DNA from: Azorinus chamasolen
Lineage: Eukaryota > Mollusca > Bivalvia > Cardiida > Solecurtidae
DNA length: 64,000 nucleotides
Direction of reading: 5' to 3'
Assembly (NCBI GenBank): GCA_963576725.1
Contig: OY755242.1
Span: forward strand, 57,580,480 to 57,644,479
Made by a program: the position numbers and the translations under genes. Shown piece after piece: positions 54,882 to 64,000 of the stretch (position 1 is the stretch's first letter; every line of letters starts with the position of its first letter). The notes under the pieces were generated by a model, which saw only the letters and a program-made list of their open reading frames with translations, had not been told where the DNA came from and did no database searches.

Positions 54882-55123
54882 TCTGTTCAATATTCATGTA
54901 AGAAATAATGATATCATGAATATTGATTATCTGAATTTGTATAGTGGTACATGGGCAAAGGAATTTTTACCTTGGTAGAAGCTTTAAAATCACATCAAAA
55001 TAATTCCATGAACAAACAGAGCAGACCCCGATCAGATGGCTCCTACAGGAGGCAGTCTGATCTGGACAGCGTCTACCCTGTTTGCAAAGGTGTGGAACAT
55101 CGTTTCTATCTGGGAAAAGGTTA
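54878..55123. mobile_element. MITE-A, opposite orientation
   Basis: TTAATCTGTTCAATATTCATG start; core CTCCTACAGGAGG; end CTGGGAAAAGGTTAA. Confidence 0.8.
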
Positions 55124-55187
55124 ATAATCTTGATTGAACTTGTTCAGGCAGGTTATCACGAGTTGGTCCCTATTGTTAATACAGTCA

Positions 55188-55431
55188 ATCCTTTACCTTA
55201 CAGAGATACCTTGGCAAACAGAGTAGACCCAGATCAGACAGGTTCCTATGCAACAAGCCCTCTGATCAGGGTCGGTGTTGTTTACTTAAAGAATGATATA
55301 GATATGAGCCTTCTTTGCCATTGCCAAACTTTTCTGTGTTCATGTCATTGTGAGAATTAATCTGATAAATATATATGATGTCATTATTTCTTATGTCATA
55401 ACATCATATCATAACATGAATAAAGGGTTAA
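55188..55431. mobile_element. MITE-A copy
   Basis: CAATCCTTTACCTTACAGAG start, GAATAAAGGGTTAA end. Confidence 0.7.
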
Positions 55432-55590
55432 GCTTTTATTCCATGAATATTCATGTAAGAAATTATGACATCATGAATATTAATTAAATTTAATTTTGAC
55501 CATTGCAGTCAAACTCCATAAGCAAACACAGCAGACACTGATCAGACAGCTCCTACAGGATCCGTCTGATCTGGGTCTTCCCTGCTTTCA
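55428..55590. mobile_element. MITE-A, right end missing
   Basis: TTAAGCTTTTATTCCATGAA start; core CAGACAGCTCCTACAGG; lost after GGGTCTTCCCTGC. Confidence 0.7.
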
Positions 55591-55711
55591 AAATTGGAAT
55601 TGTTCATTGTGGTGTCTGATCAATGGGATTCATATATATGTACATGTATGTTTAATTACTTATTGCTTAATAGTAAATATGATATAGATTTTGTGTGGTT
55701 TTTTTCTCCAG

Positions 55712-55925
55712 CTGTATGACAAAGACTTTGAGCAATTCATCACTGTGGTAATGAGATGTGGGGTCCGAATGTGACTGAAGCACACATACAATCTTTGTCC
55801 AAGGGAAGACCATTACCTGAAAGATTCATCTTCTACTTTTCAGCATGTGACAGACCATCACAGCGTCAATACATTGCTTGACTTGTAAAGACATCTGGGA
55901 AAATAAAATGTTAAGAAATTATCAG
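55712..55925 (+). CDS. probable terminal exon with 3' UTR (coding 55712-55774)
   Basis: Acceptor GGTTTTTTTCTCCAG ends at 55711. In phase 0 the exon reads LYDKDFEQFITVVMRCGV, then RM and a TGA stop at 55772-55774. About 130 bp later AATAAA (55902-55907) fits a polyadenylation signal. The peptide has an amphipathic, folded-protein look unlike the nearby repeats. Exon B ends in phase 1, so direct splicing would give an early stop; an exon of length 3n+2 must lie between, or this belongs to another transcript. No homolog is recognised. Confidence 0.45.
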
Positions 55926-56533
55926 ATTTTTAAGATTTTCATTTTCTTTGACACCAGTAAAAGTGTCTTAATAGTTTGTCAGAAATTCGTATCATCCTAT
56001 AGAAAACAATTTTGATCAAAATGAGAGGAAAGGTAACTCAATATTTCATCAAGATCCAAACTGTTTGAACTCAGATAAATATGAGAAAAAACAAGTTCAT
56101 GTCGTATTGCTATGCAATACACGAGTCTCCCACCGGATTAAAAAAACAAGAGACAAAAACAAGAGAGTCGTCACGGGTGACAAATGCCCCCAAAGTGTTT
56201 GACACCGAAATGCATTTTGGCGGAAAAACAATACAATGTAATGCAGGTGTAACATGAAATTTTAATGCTGTTAAAAATGACACAGGAGTCAGTTCTTAAC
56301 ATTAAAAACAGAACCTTTGACGATTATGATAGCTAAGAAAAGAGCCAGGGGTCGAAACTTAGTTAAAAAGGACCCTAGGTCATTCTCAACGTTAAAAAGG
56401 ACCCTGGGTTGATTGTCAACGTTAAAAACAGATCCTGGGTAAATTCTTAACATTTTAAAAAAAAGACACAGGGTCAAATTTCAATGTTAACAATCTTTTA
56501 GTAAAATCAAGGAGAGGTCAAAGGTCAAGGACA

Positions 56534-57928
56534 AGGTCACAGTGACCTGAAAATGGTACGCGTCACTCCGCAATCCTGAGATGTACTCACACAGCAAATT
56601 TGGAATCCGTAACTGATAAGGTATAGGAGATATGCTCCGGACAAGCTTTTAGTAAAATCAAGATCAAAGGTCAAAGGCACATTTACCTGAAAATGGTACA
56701 CGACACTCCGTCATCCCAAGATGACCTCACACACCAAATTTGGAATCCGTAACTGGTAAGGTATAGGAGATATGCTCTGGACAAGGTTTTTGTAGCTGGT
56801 AAGGTATTTGTAAAATCGAGGTCAAAGGTCAAGGTCAGTGATCTGAAAATGGTATGCGACACTCAGCCATTCCAAGATGAACTCACACACCCAATTTGGA
56901 ATCCGTAGCTGGTAAGGTATGGGAGATATGCTCCGGACAAGCTTTTTGTAAAATCGAGGTCAAATGTCAAGGTCACAGTGACCTGAAAATGGTATGCGAC
57001 ACTCCACCATCCCAACATGAACTCACACACCAAATTTGGAATCCGTAGCTGATAAGGTATAGGAGATATTTTCTGGACAAGCTTTTTGTAAAATCGAGGT
57101 CAAAGGTCAAGGTCAAGGTCACAGTGACCTGAAAATGGAACGAGACACTCCGCCATCCCAAGATGAACTCACACACCAAATTTGGAATCCGTAGCTGGTA
57201 AGGTATAGGAGATATGCTCCGGACAAGCTTTTTGTAAAATCGAGGCCAAAGGTCAAGGTCACAGTGACCTGAAAATGGTACGCGACACTCCGCCATCCCA
57301 AGATCAACTCACACACCAAATTTGGAATCCGTAGCTGGTAAGGTATAGGAGATATGCTCCGGACAAGCTTTTTGTAAAATCGAGGTCAAAGGTCAAGGTC
57401 AAGGTCACATTGACTTGAAAATGGTACGCGACACTCCGCCATTCCAAGATGAACTCACACACCAACTTTGGAATCCGTAGCTGGTAAGGTATAGGAGATA
57501 TACTCCAGACAATGTTTTTGTAGCTGGTAAGTTATAAGCTTTTTGTAAAATCGCTGTCAAAGGTCAAGGTCAAGGTCACAGTGACCTGAAAAGGGTACGC
57601 GACACTCCACCATCCCAAGATGAACTCACACAGCAAATTTGGAATCCTTAGCTGGTAACTTAGGTATAGGGCTGGTAACTTAGGTATAGGAGATATACTC
57701 CAGACAATGTTTTTGTAGCTGGTAAGGTATAAGATTTTTGTAAAATCGCTGTCAAAGGTCAAGGTCAAGGTCACAGTGACCTGAAAAGGGTACGCGACAC
57801 TCCGCCATCCCATGATGAACTCACACACTAAATTTGGAATCCGTAGGTGGTAAGGTATAGGAGATATGCTCCGGACAAGCTTTTTGTAAAATTTAGGTCC
57901 AAGGTCAAGGTCAAGGTCACAGTGACCT
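56534..57928. promoter_or_regulatory. seven exact palindromic ERE motifs with adjacent DR1-like motifs
   Basis: AGGTCACAGTGACCT occurs at 56534, 56970, 57116, 57256, 57573, 57768 and 57914, with near matches at 57402 and in two other units. Most are preceded by AGGTCAAAGGTCA or GTCAAAGGTCAAGGTCA. The 15-mer equals the palindromic oestrogen-response element consensus with a CAG spacer. Function is not shown. Confidence 0.6.
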
Positions 57929-57965
57929 AAAAATGGTACGCGACACTCCGCCATCCCAAGATCAA

Positions 57966-58085
57966 CTCACACACACACACACACACACCAAATTTGGTAT
58001 CCGCAGCTGATGTGACAAAGGAAACATACTCCGGACAAAAGGTAACCCCCCCCCCCCCCCCACACACACACACACACACACACAC
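57966..58085. repeat. (CA)n and poly-C microsatellites
   Basis: Two CA runs (about 57966-57987 and 58061-58085) and a C run (about 58047-58060) inside HLE-E. Confidence 0.9.
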
Positions 58086-58149
58086 GCACGGTGCGATCAC
58101 TATATGCCGCCAAAGCCTAGCTTTGGGGGCATAAAAAAACCTCCCCAGA

Positions 58150-58889
58150 CCTATCAACCCATGGTGTAGTTGACCATGGTATATACATGACCAACCTGAA
58201 TGCTATTTGTAAATATCCTAAGAAATAGAATATGAAAAAAGGGGAATAACTCCAAGTATATTGATGCTAGAGTTATGTACCTTGTGCATGACACTTCCTC
58301 TCATCATGCCTGTTCCATATGTAAAGTTTCAAATCAATTAAACCAGTAGATAGAGTTATTGTCTGGACAAGAAAATATTGAAAAGGGGAATAACTTCAAA
58401 AATATTGATGTTAGAGTTATGGCCTTGTTCATGGTACTTTCTCTCATCATACTTGTTCCATAGGTGGAGTTTTAAATCAATTGAACCAGTAGATTAAGAG
58501 TTATTGGCCAAACAAGAAAATATAATAAAGGAGAATAATTCTAACAATATTGATGCTAGAGTTATGGTCCTTGTGCATGACACTTCCTCTCGTGCGTGCT
58601 TCATTTGTGAAGTTTCAAATCAATTGAATCAGTAGATAAAGAGAAATTGTTCGGACAAGAAAATATGAAAAAGGGGAAGATTTATAACTCCAAAATATAT
58701 TGATGCTAGGGTTATTACCCTTGTGCATGACACTTCCTCTCTCCATGCTTGTTCCATGTGCGAAGTTATAATGAATTTAGCTTACCCTTGTAGGAGATAT
58801 GGCCTGGACACGAAGTGTGACAGACGGACGGACAGACGGAAACGAGCAAACCTATAGTCCCCCAACCGGTAACTGGTGGGGGACTAATA
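58150..58889 (-). mobile_element. HLE-D-like element, minus orientation
   Basis: Right end on the minus strand: TTAGTCCCCCACCAG with GGTTGGGGGACTA, then GTCTGTCCGTCCGTCTG. Four or so units of roughly 130 bp contain CTTGTGCATGACACTTCCTC. The left end is eroded. Confidence 0.65.
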
Positions 58890-58914
58890 ACCATGAGATT
58901 CTACTTCATAAAAA

Positions 58915-59510
58915 CATCATTCCACACCTTTGTAAACAGAGTAGACCCAAATTTAAGATGGCTTCTACTCTCATTAGGACGTACACTGTTTATACTTGGT
59001 TAATAGTTTTTCAGAAGAAGTAAGAAAGAAAAATATGCTCCATACTAGAGTTTGAGCAGGCATAATGTTTGTCTGCGTGATAGGGATCAACCCTTGACCT
59101 GTTACAGACACCTTTTGACACAATTACAAACAGAATAGACCCAGATAAGACGGCTCTTGTTCGGGTTTGATCTGTTTTCTTATGGGATGAGATCTGATTC
59201 TATAGTTTCTGCCATGGCCAAAAAATATGTGTTCATATGCTGTTATCAAAAAAGGTCAGCTTATAAATATTCATGATGTCATTATTTTTTATATGAATAT
59301 CCATCAGGTACTTAATTACATAATGGAAAGATATTCCATCATTTACTGGGTACAAGATTGAACTTTTCATTAACAAGAGACCTTTTGTACCATGACAAAA
59401 AATGTTGAATCATATCTATATTAGTTCATAAGCAAACAGAGCAGATCCTGATATGGGTCTTCTCTGTTTTCAAATTCTTAACCAAGTGTTTCTAAGGTAA
59501 ATGGTTAACA
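58915..59510. mobile_element. three diverged MITE-A copies
   Basis: 58915-58990 fragment with GTAAACAGAGTAGACCC; 59090-59320 from CAACCCTTGACCTGTTACAG; 59340-59510 ending AAGGTAAATGGTTAA. Confidence 0.55.
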
Positions 59511-59544
59511 TATTTTTCATACTTAGGCAAGATGAGAATGTGGA

Positions 59545-59850
59545 TCAGCCCCACAGGGCACATATGCCCCACTTATATTACCTTTGGCTATTTAGCTATA
59601 GTATGATCTATGACAAGGGCTATAACTCTACATAATGTCTCCACTTACCTATGACTTTGTAGCAATAGTATGACATATGACAAGGACTGTAACTCTACAA
59701 ATATTCCCCACTTACCTTTGGCTGTTTAGTTATAGTATGACTTCTGACGAAGATTAAGTCTACACATATGCCCCCACTTACCTTTGGCTGTTTAGCTAGA
59801 GTTATGTAGAGTATGACTTCTCATCTGACAAGGACTATAAGTCAAATACA
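59545..59850. repeat. degenerate satellite, unit about 75 bp
   Basis: Units carry CCCCACTTACCTTTGGCTG, TTTAGCTATAGTATGAC and GACAAGGRCTATAACTCTAC. The same satellite continues at about 60830-60920 and 61855-62340. Confidence 0.75.
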
Positions 59851-60120
59851 TATCATTATGATGACATTTGAAATTCGCGAACACTCATGACATTTCAAGT
59901 TTGCATGCGTGGCAGTTTTGAAGGCAGAAACCAGAAAACTAGTGTCTATTTAAAATCTTACATGATTAGTTTATGGTGCATACTTATTTCTCGTCAGATA
60001 AACGAAAGCCACTACTAACTCAGAATTGTTTTTCTGTTCTCTCCAACAAATACTGTACCCAAAGAGCTCTTTAAATATGGAGTATCGAAAATAGGTCAAC
60101 CTTTAATCAAGCGGACATAT
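59851..60120. other. unassigned stretch
   Basis: No supported feature. Confidence 0.4.
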
Positions 60121-60127
60121 TGTTGCC

Positions 60128-60828
60128 TTTTAATACGCCCGTCTTCAGACGGGACGTTTTATGTCGTGGTGCTGTCCGTTCGTCCGCCGGGGAAATTTTG
60201 CTTGTCTGCTCTCTTAACTCAAACAAATGCAATCCAACCCTTTTCAAATTTTGTCAGCATGTATATTACCATAATGTCTCAGTCAAGTTCGTTAACCAGC
60301 AAGATTGCCCACACGCTCCAGAACTATCTCCCCTTACTTTATGAATTTTCTTGATTTTTTTATTACAAGTCCGCTCTCTAACTCAAACAAATGTAATCCA
60401 GTCCGTTTCAAATTTTGTCAGCAAGTGTATTACCATAATGTCTCGGTCAAGTTCGATAACCAGCAAGATAGTCCCAGACACTTCAGAATTATCTCCCCTT
60501 ACTGTCTGAATTTCCGTGAATTTTTGCTTGTCCGCTCTCTAACTCTGCCATGTGTAATTCAGTCCGGTTCAAATTTTGTCAGCAAGTGTATTACCATAAT
60601 GTCTAAGTCATGTTCGATAACCAGCAATATTGCCCCAGATACTCCAGAATTATCTCCTCTTACTTTATGAATTTCCGTGAATTTTTGCTTGTCCGCTCTC
60701 TAACTCAAACAAATGTAATCCACTCATTTTCAAATTTGGTCAGCATGAATATTACTATAATGTCTCAGTCAAGTTCGATAGCCAGTAAAATTTACTCTGA
60801 AACTCCAGTTAATGAACACAAACACAAG
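60128..60828 (+). mobile_element. HLE-F, Helentron-like, inserted in the satellite
   Basis: 5' hairpin TACGCCCGTCTTCAGACGGG, GTCCGTTCGTCCG tract, then four units of roughly 165 bp starting CTTGTCCGCTCTCTAACTC (about 60200, 60368, 60527, 60687). No clear 3' hairpin. Confidence 0.65.
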
Positions 60829-60925
60829 CTATGACCGAGTAGCTCTAGTATGACCTATGACAAGGGCTTTAACTCTACAGTGACGTCTACACATATGTCC
60901 CCAATTTATCTATTACTATTGCTGT
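60829..60925. repeat. satellite remnant between HLE-F and HLE-G
   Basis: ATGACCTATGACAAGGGC and ACACATATGTCCCCAATTT match the flanking satellite. Confidence 0.7.
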
Positions 60926-60927
60926 TT

Positions 60928-61738
60928 TTATGCCCCCGTGACGACAGTCAGGGGGCATTATGTTTTGCACCTGTCCGTCCGTCTGTCTGTCTTGTCCGTG
61001 CGTCACGCTTTGCTATAAAGTGTTATATGTCAGTAATTTCTACACTTATACACATGAAACTTCACATACGCATCAATCACCATCTGTACTATTATTCGGC
61101 AGCCAGCCCATGCTGCCCGCAAGCCCAAGGTCAAGGTTAAATGACATGGAAATCTTACGTGCAGTTGGTTGCCACATTTACGTGCAGTTGGTTGTCACGG
61201 TTTTTTTGTTGTCTGATATCTCCCTAACGACTGTTGCTATTGCCATGGAATCACATGTACACATTAAACACCATCCATACTTTCATTTTGCACCCATCCC
61301 AGGCTACCCGCATGCCAAGGGTCAAGGTCAAACGATTTAGAATTTTTACGTGCAGTTGGTTGTCACAGTTATTTCATGGTCTTATATCTCCATAACCACT
61401 GTAGCTATTCACATGGAATTGCATATAGACATTAAATACCATCCACACTTTCGTTGCACACCCAACCCATGCTGCCCGGAAGCCCAATGTCAATGTCAAA
61501 TGCCTTAGGATTTTTATGTGCACTTGGTTGTCAAAGTTTTTTCATCGTCTTATATATCACTAACCGCTATAGCTATTGGCATGGAATTGCATTTACACAT
61601 TAAACACCATCCATACTTTCATTACACACCCAGCAAATGCTGCCCACAAGGTCAAGGTCAAATGACTTAGGAATTTTACATGCAGCTAGGCAAGCACCAC
61701 CACGGGGGCATCTCTGTGTCTTACAAACACAATTTTCT
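60928..61738 (+). mobile_element. HLE-G, Helitron-like element ending in CTAG
   Basis: 5' hairpin TTATGCCCCCGTGACGAC / GTCAGGGGGCATTA, GTCCGTCCGTCTGTCTG tract, and four units of roughly 155 bp with GGTCAAGGTCAAA. The 3' end is ACGGGGGCATCTC, hairpin TGTGTCTTACAAACACA, then ATTTTCTAG before T. Hairpin plus CTAG|T matches the classical Helitron 3' rule. Confidence 0.75.
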
Positions 61739-61767
61739 AGTTTACTTCCCTGTTCGCAGTTGAATGG

Positions 61768-61808
61768 CATCACTAGTGTCTTTGTAAATTACAAAGACAC
61801 TAGTGATG
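61768..61808. repeat. perfect 41-bp palindrome with one central base
   Basis: Arms of 20 bp starting CATCACTAGTGTC and ending GACACTAGTGATG meet at TGTAAATTACA. Confidence 0.9.
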
Positions 61809-61854
61809 TCATCCAGCTTTTAAAAATCTACCCCCCCCCCCCTAATCTGGAATC

Positions 61855-62340
61855 ATGGACCCACACCTGTATATGTCCATCTTTTGCCTATTACTGTGTA
61901 GTTATAGTATGTCCTATGACAAGGATTATAACTCCACACATATGTCCCCACTTACCTATGACTATAGCTATGGCATGACCTATGACAAGGGCTATAAATT
62001 TACACATACTATGTATGCCCCACACTGTCACACACACACATGCACATACCTATGACCGAGTAGCTGTAGTAAGACATATGACAAAGGGTTATAACTACAA
62101 TATGCCCACTTACCTATGCTATGACTGCAGCTGTAGTATCACCCATGACAATGGCTATGACTCTACAATATGCCCCACTAACCAATCACTGTGTAGCTAT
62201 AGTATGACCTATGACAAGGGATATAGGTACAATATGACCTCTTAACCTATGACTAGGTATAGTATTAGGGTTATAACTTATGCCCCACCTACCTATGCTT
62301 GTACCTAAAGCATGACATATGACAAGGGCAAATAAGTCTA
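61855..62340. repeat. satellite continuation
   Basis: Six or so diverged units with CACACATATGTCCCCAC, ACCTATGACTATAGC and ATGACAAGGGCTATAA. Confidence 0.75.
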
Positions 62341-62448
62341 GTGTTATTGTGTACATATAACCACAGCCTTGGTGCAATAGTATACATTATGATCAGCCAT
62401 TCTGAGATTCATGACTTTTGTACCAACCCTTTGGTATTTTAGTTGAAT

Positions 62449-62481
62449 TGTATATATATATACAAACATATATATATATAT
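62449..62481. repeat. (TA)n microsatellite
   Basis: Two TATATATATA runs separated by CAAACA. Confidence 0.9.
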
Positions 62482-62489
62482 GAACACCA

Positions 62490-62631
62490 GAATTGTTTGC
62501 TTTAAACTGTATAATCAGATCTTTAATTTAATTAGCAAAGAGAGCAGATACTGGTCAGATGGCTCCTACAGGGACCGTCTGGTCCGGGTCTACACTGTTT
62601 GCAAAGGCGTTTCTTCGAAATAAAGGGTTAA
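62490..62631. mobile_element. MITE-A right two-thirds
   Basis: CTGTATAATCAGATC, core CAGATGGCTCCTACAGGG, end CGAAATAAAGGGTTAA. Confidence 0.7.
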
Positions 62632-62775
62632 ACACGTTTGGAACACGAAACGAGACACAGTGGGGAACAAAAACAACAACAAATATTTGTCAACAGACGA
62701 CAATTTGAACGCATATTGCGATTTCTGTGGACAAAGGCATATAGCAGAAGAAAAAGTGAACATGAATTTTCTTTG

Positions 62776-62806
62776 CTCTCTCTCTCTCTCTCTCTTTTTT
62801 TTTTTT
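62776..62806. repeat. (CT)n followed by poly-T
   Basis: About eight CT units then a run of T at the left edge of a MITE-E. Confidence 0.85.
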
Positions 62807-63002
62807 AACTCTTTCGCTATCAGATATTTACGCCTGCAAAAGTTGTCGCCTGCTACAATTTTCGTTTGTTTAATGTTCTCCCTTTTTTTCAAAACCATTA
62901 CCCGAGTTACAAACAGTTTGGATCCTAATGAGATGCCGAGTCACTTGGTGTCTCATCTGGATCCAAGCATCACAGATGCGACAGTGACATCTAAAGAATT
63001 AA
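62805..63002. mobile_element. MITE-E copy
   Basis: TTAACTCTTTCGCTATCAG start; hairpin CAGTTTGGATCCTAATGAG with TCTCATCTGGATCCAAG; right end eroded. Confidence 0.65.
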
Positions 63003-63082
63003 ATGAACACTATCATTTTACGTAAATTTTGTCCAATGTTCAATACATATCTGATCCTTTTAATAACATCTGTCATGGAATT

Positions 63083-63296
63083 TTAACTTTTTCGCTGCCA
63101 AATATTGTAGTCTGCAAACTTTATCGTCTGCTCATTTATTTATTTTTTTAATTTTCTTATGTTTTACTTTAGAACATTGTCGTAGCACCAAACAGTTTGG
63201 ACCCTGATGAGACGCCGAGTTACTCGGCGTCTCATCTGGATCTAAACTGTTTGAATAGGTAGTCACATATTCGCTATTGGCAGCAAAAGGGTTTAA
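63083..63296. mobile_element. MITE-E, complete
   Basis: TTAACTTTTTCGCTGCCAAA and TTGGCAGCAAAAGGGTTTAA ends with TTAA borders. The palindrome reads GATGAGACGCCGAG with CTCGGCGTCTCATC around AGTTACT. Confidence 0.85.
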
Positions 63297-63359
63297 ACAA
63301 GCCACTTTTATCCATCGGCGTATCAATCTTCTATTAAATTTGCCGCATTCTTGTAATCG

Positions 63360-63545
63360 CACATGTCACCGGAAGTATTAACATACCAACTGCTTCCTTT
63401 TGCTGACAGAGAAGGGGCGTGGCTAACGCTGGCACGTGCATGGATGGAAATATTTGTCGGGTTCAATTCAGTAGCAGGTTCACAATTAATCAAACACAGG
63501 ATCGATTTTCATTGTGCCACGCGCCGCTTGACTTTTGCCCCACCC
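63360..63545. promoter_or_regulatory. promoter-like patch with ETS, KLF and E-box motifs
   Basis: ACCGGAAGT (63368-63376), GGGGCGTGGC (63414-63423) and CACGTG (63433-63438) occur within 71 bp in locally CpG-containing, non-repeat sequence; GCCACGCGCCGC follows near 63516. Open frames on both strands overlap here, none convincing. The gene it would serve is not visible in the window. Confidence 0.35.
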
Positions 63546-63649
63546 ACCGATTTGTGACAAATAGCTACCACCCGTCTGGAATTCATCAAAAATGCAGATC
63601 ATGTGAAAACGAAAGAAAACGAAAGTGTGTGTTCTATTATTAAAGCATG

Positions 63650-63705
63650 TTAACCCTTTACTCCCCAGAGACGCATTTGCAAACAGACTAAACTCAGAAC
63701 AGGCT
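63650..63705. mobile_element. MITE-A end fragment
   Basis: TTAACCCTTTACTCCCCAG and TTTGCAAACAGACTAAACTC. Confidence 0.6.
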
Positions 63706-63770
63706 TGATTCATACATATGAAAGCGTAATGTTACAAGGTATTTTTGTAGAATTATACTGTTGTTGTGCA

Positions 63771-64000
63771 TTAACCCGTTACTCCATAAATACGCCTTTG
63801 CAAACAGAGTATGCCCAGACCAGACGGCTCCTGTAGCAGCCGACTGATCAGGGTCTGCTCTGTTTTCTTATGACATAATATAGATCTGCTTCTACAGTTT
63901 CTGTAATAAAAAACGTAGTTAATAGTGCCATTATGGAAATTCAGTAAATTAATTCATGATGCCATTATTTTTAAACGAATATTCATGGACTAAAGGGTTA
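63771..64000. mobile_element. MITE-A running to the window end
   Basis: TTAACCCGTTACTCCATAAA start; core GACGGCTCCTGTAGCAGCC; end CATGGACTAAAGGGTTA cut by the window by about one base. Confidence 0.85.

Larger units (their letters stand above)
56157..58134 (-). mobile_element. HLE-E, Helentron-like element with hormone-response-like repeats
   Basis: On the minus strand it opens with TATGCCCCCAAAGC / GCTTTGGCGGCATA, followed by a GTG and poly-G tract. About ten tandem units of roughly 146 bp follow (AATTTGGAATCCGTAGC, GAGATATGCTCCGGAC). It closes with CTTTGGGGGCATTTG, hairpin GTCACCCGTGAC and CTCTTGTT. The left part (56280-56500) has a different 40-bp repeat around AACGTTAAAAAGGACCC. Frames of 66-140 codons are repeat read-through. 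Confidence 0.8.

Noticed and set aside
56973..57954. Minus-strand frames of 66-140 codons in HLE-E
   Set aside because: They repeat with the 146-bp transposon unit and overlap each other in different frames.
60120..61340. Plus-strand frames of 74-126 codons
   Set aside because: They follow the internal tandem units of HLE-F and HLE-G with near-identical segments in different frames.
1..64000. tRNA, rRNA, retroviral or LTR retrotransposon genes
   Set aside because: No reverse transcriptase, integrase or protease motifs, no paired LTRs and no cloverleaf-like sequence were seen on either strand.

Overview
The window looks like a non-coding-rich nuclear segment from an invertebrate, most likely a bivalve mollusc. 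It is AT-rich. Exons are tiny and isolated by kilobases. Almost every kilobase carries a short palindromic transposon or a hairpin-ended repeat of the kind common in bivalve genomes. The assignment is inference from repeat style; no species-diagnostic gene is present. There are no bacterial operons, rRNA or tRNA genes, CRISPR arrays or viral genes that I can support. Most open frames over 60 codons are read-throughs of repeats.

Genes. The only convincing coding signal is on the + strand: exon A (37600-37726, phase 0 to 1), exon B (51769-51870, phase 1 to 1) and a probable terminal exon (55712-55774 coding, AATAAA at 55902). A and B join in frame into a Glu/Lys/Ala-rich coiled-coil segment. 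The join from B to the terminal exon does not keep frame, so at least one exon is missing or misread. I do not recognise the protein. A low-repeat island at 9.9-11.3 kb carries an RFX X-box, E-box, octamer, CRE-like and YY1-like sites and could be a promoter, perhaps divergent: a possible minus-strand first exon at 9.97-10.13 kb with a minus-strand open exon at 1-142, and a + strand ORF at 11348. A second promoter-like patch is at 63.37-63.44 kb.

Mobile DNA. Family names used below are mine. MITE-A (about 210-250 bp, dozens of copies): TTAA target, ends CCCTTTMCYCCAT or CCCTTTCCCTCAT, core hairpin with CAAACAGAGTAGACCC. MITE-A2: a diverged relative. MITE-B (about 236 bp): TTAA target, core with AAATAGAGCATTTGCTCC. 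MITE-C: palindrome with ends TTTCTCCACCAAACCC. MITE-D (about 190-205 bp): TA target, ends CAGTAGAACC, pogo-like. MITE-E: ends TTAACTCTTTCGCTGCC, core CAAACAGTTTGGATCC. TTAA plus CCC/GGG termini point to piggyBac-type mobilisation of A and B. A, B and D share the same central palindrome GCTCCTATAGGAGC. HLE-A to HLE-G are longer hairpin-ended elements with internal tandem repeats of about 140-170 bp, a (GTCC/GTCTG)n tract after the 5' hairpin, and usually a 3' hairpin followed by TCTTGTT; they resemble Helentron/Helitron non-autonomous elements.

Layout. 0-9.8 kb: MITEs, HLE-A (minus), a MITE-borne minisatellite. 9.9-11.5 kb: regulatory island. 12.7-17.1 kb: a large nested inverted-repeat transposon with 670-bp inverted repeats and a decayed ORF with a C2H2-like finger. 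17.2-36 kb: MITE archipelago, HLE-A at 22.7 kb. 36.2-56 kb: the exon-bearing region, with HLE-A, B, C, D, a small HLE and a 1.9-kb 45-bp minisatellite in the introns. 56.2-58.9 kb: HLE-E, which carries seven exact palindromic oestrogen-response elements, and HLE-D. 59.5-62.3 kb: a degenerate satellite split by HLE-F and HLE-G. 62.5-64 kb: MITEs and the second promoter-like patch.
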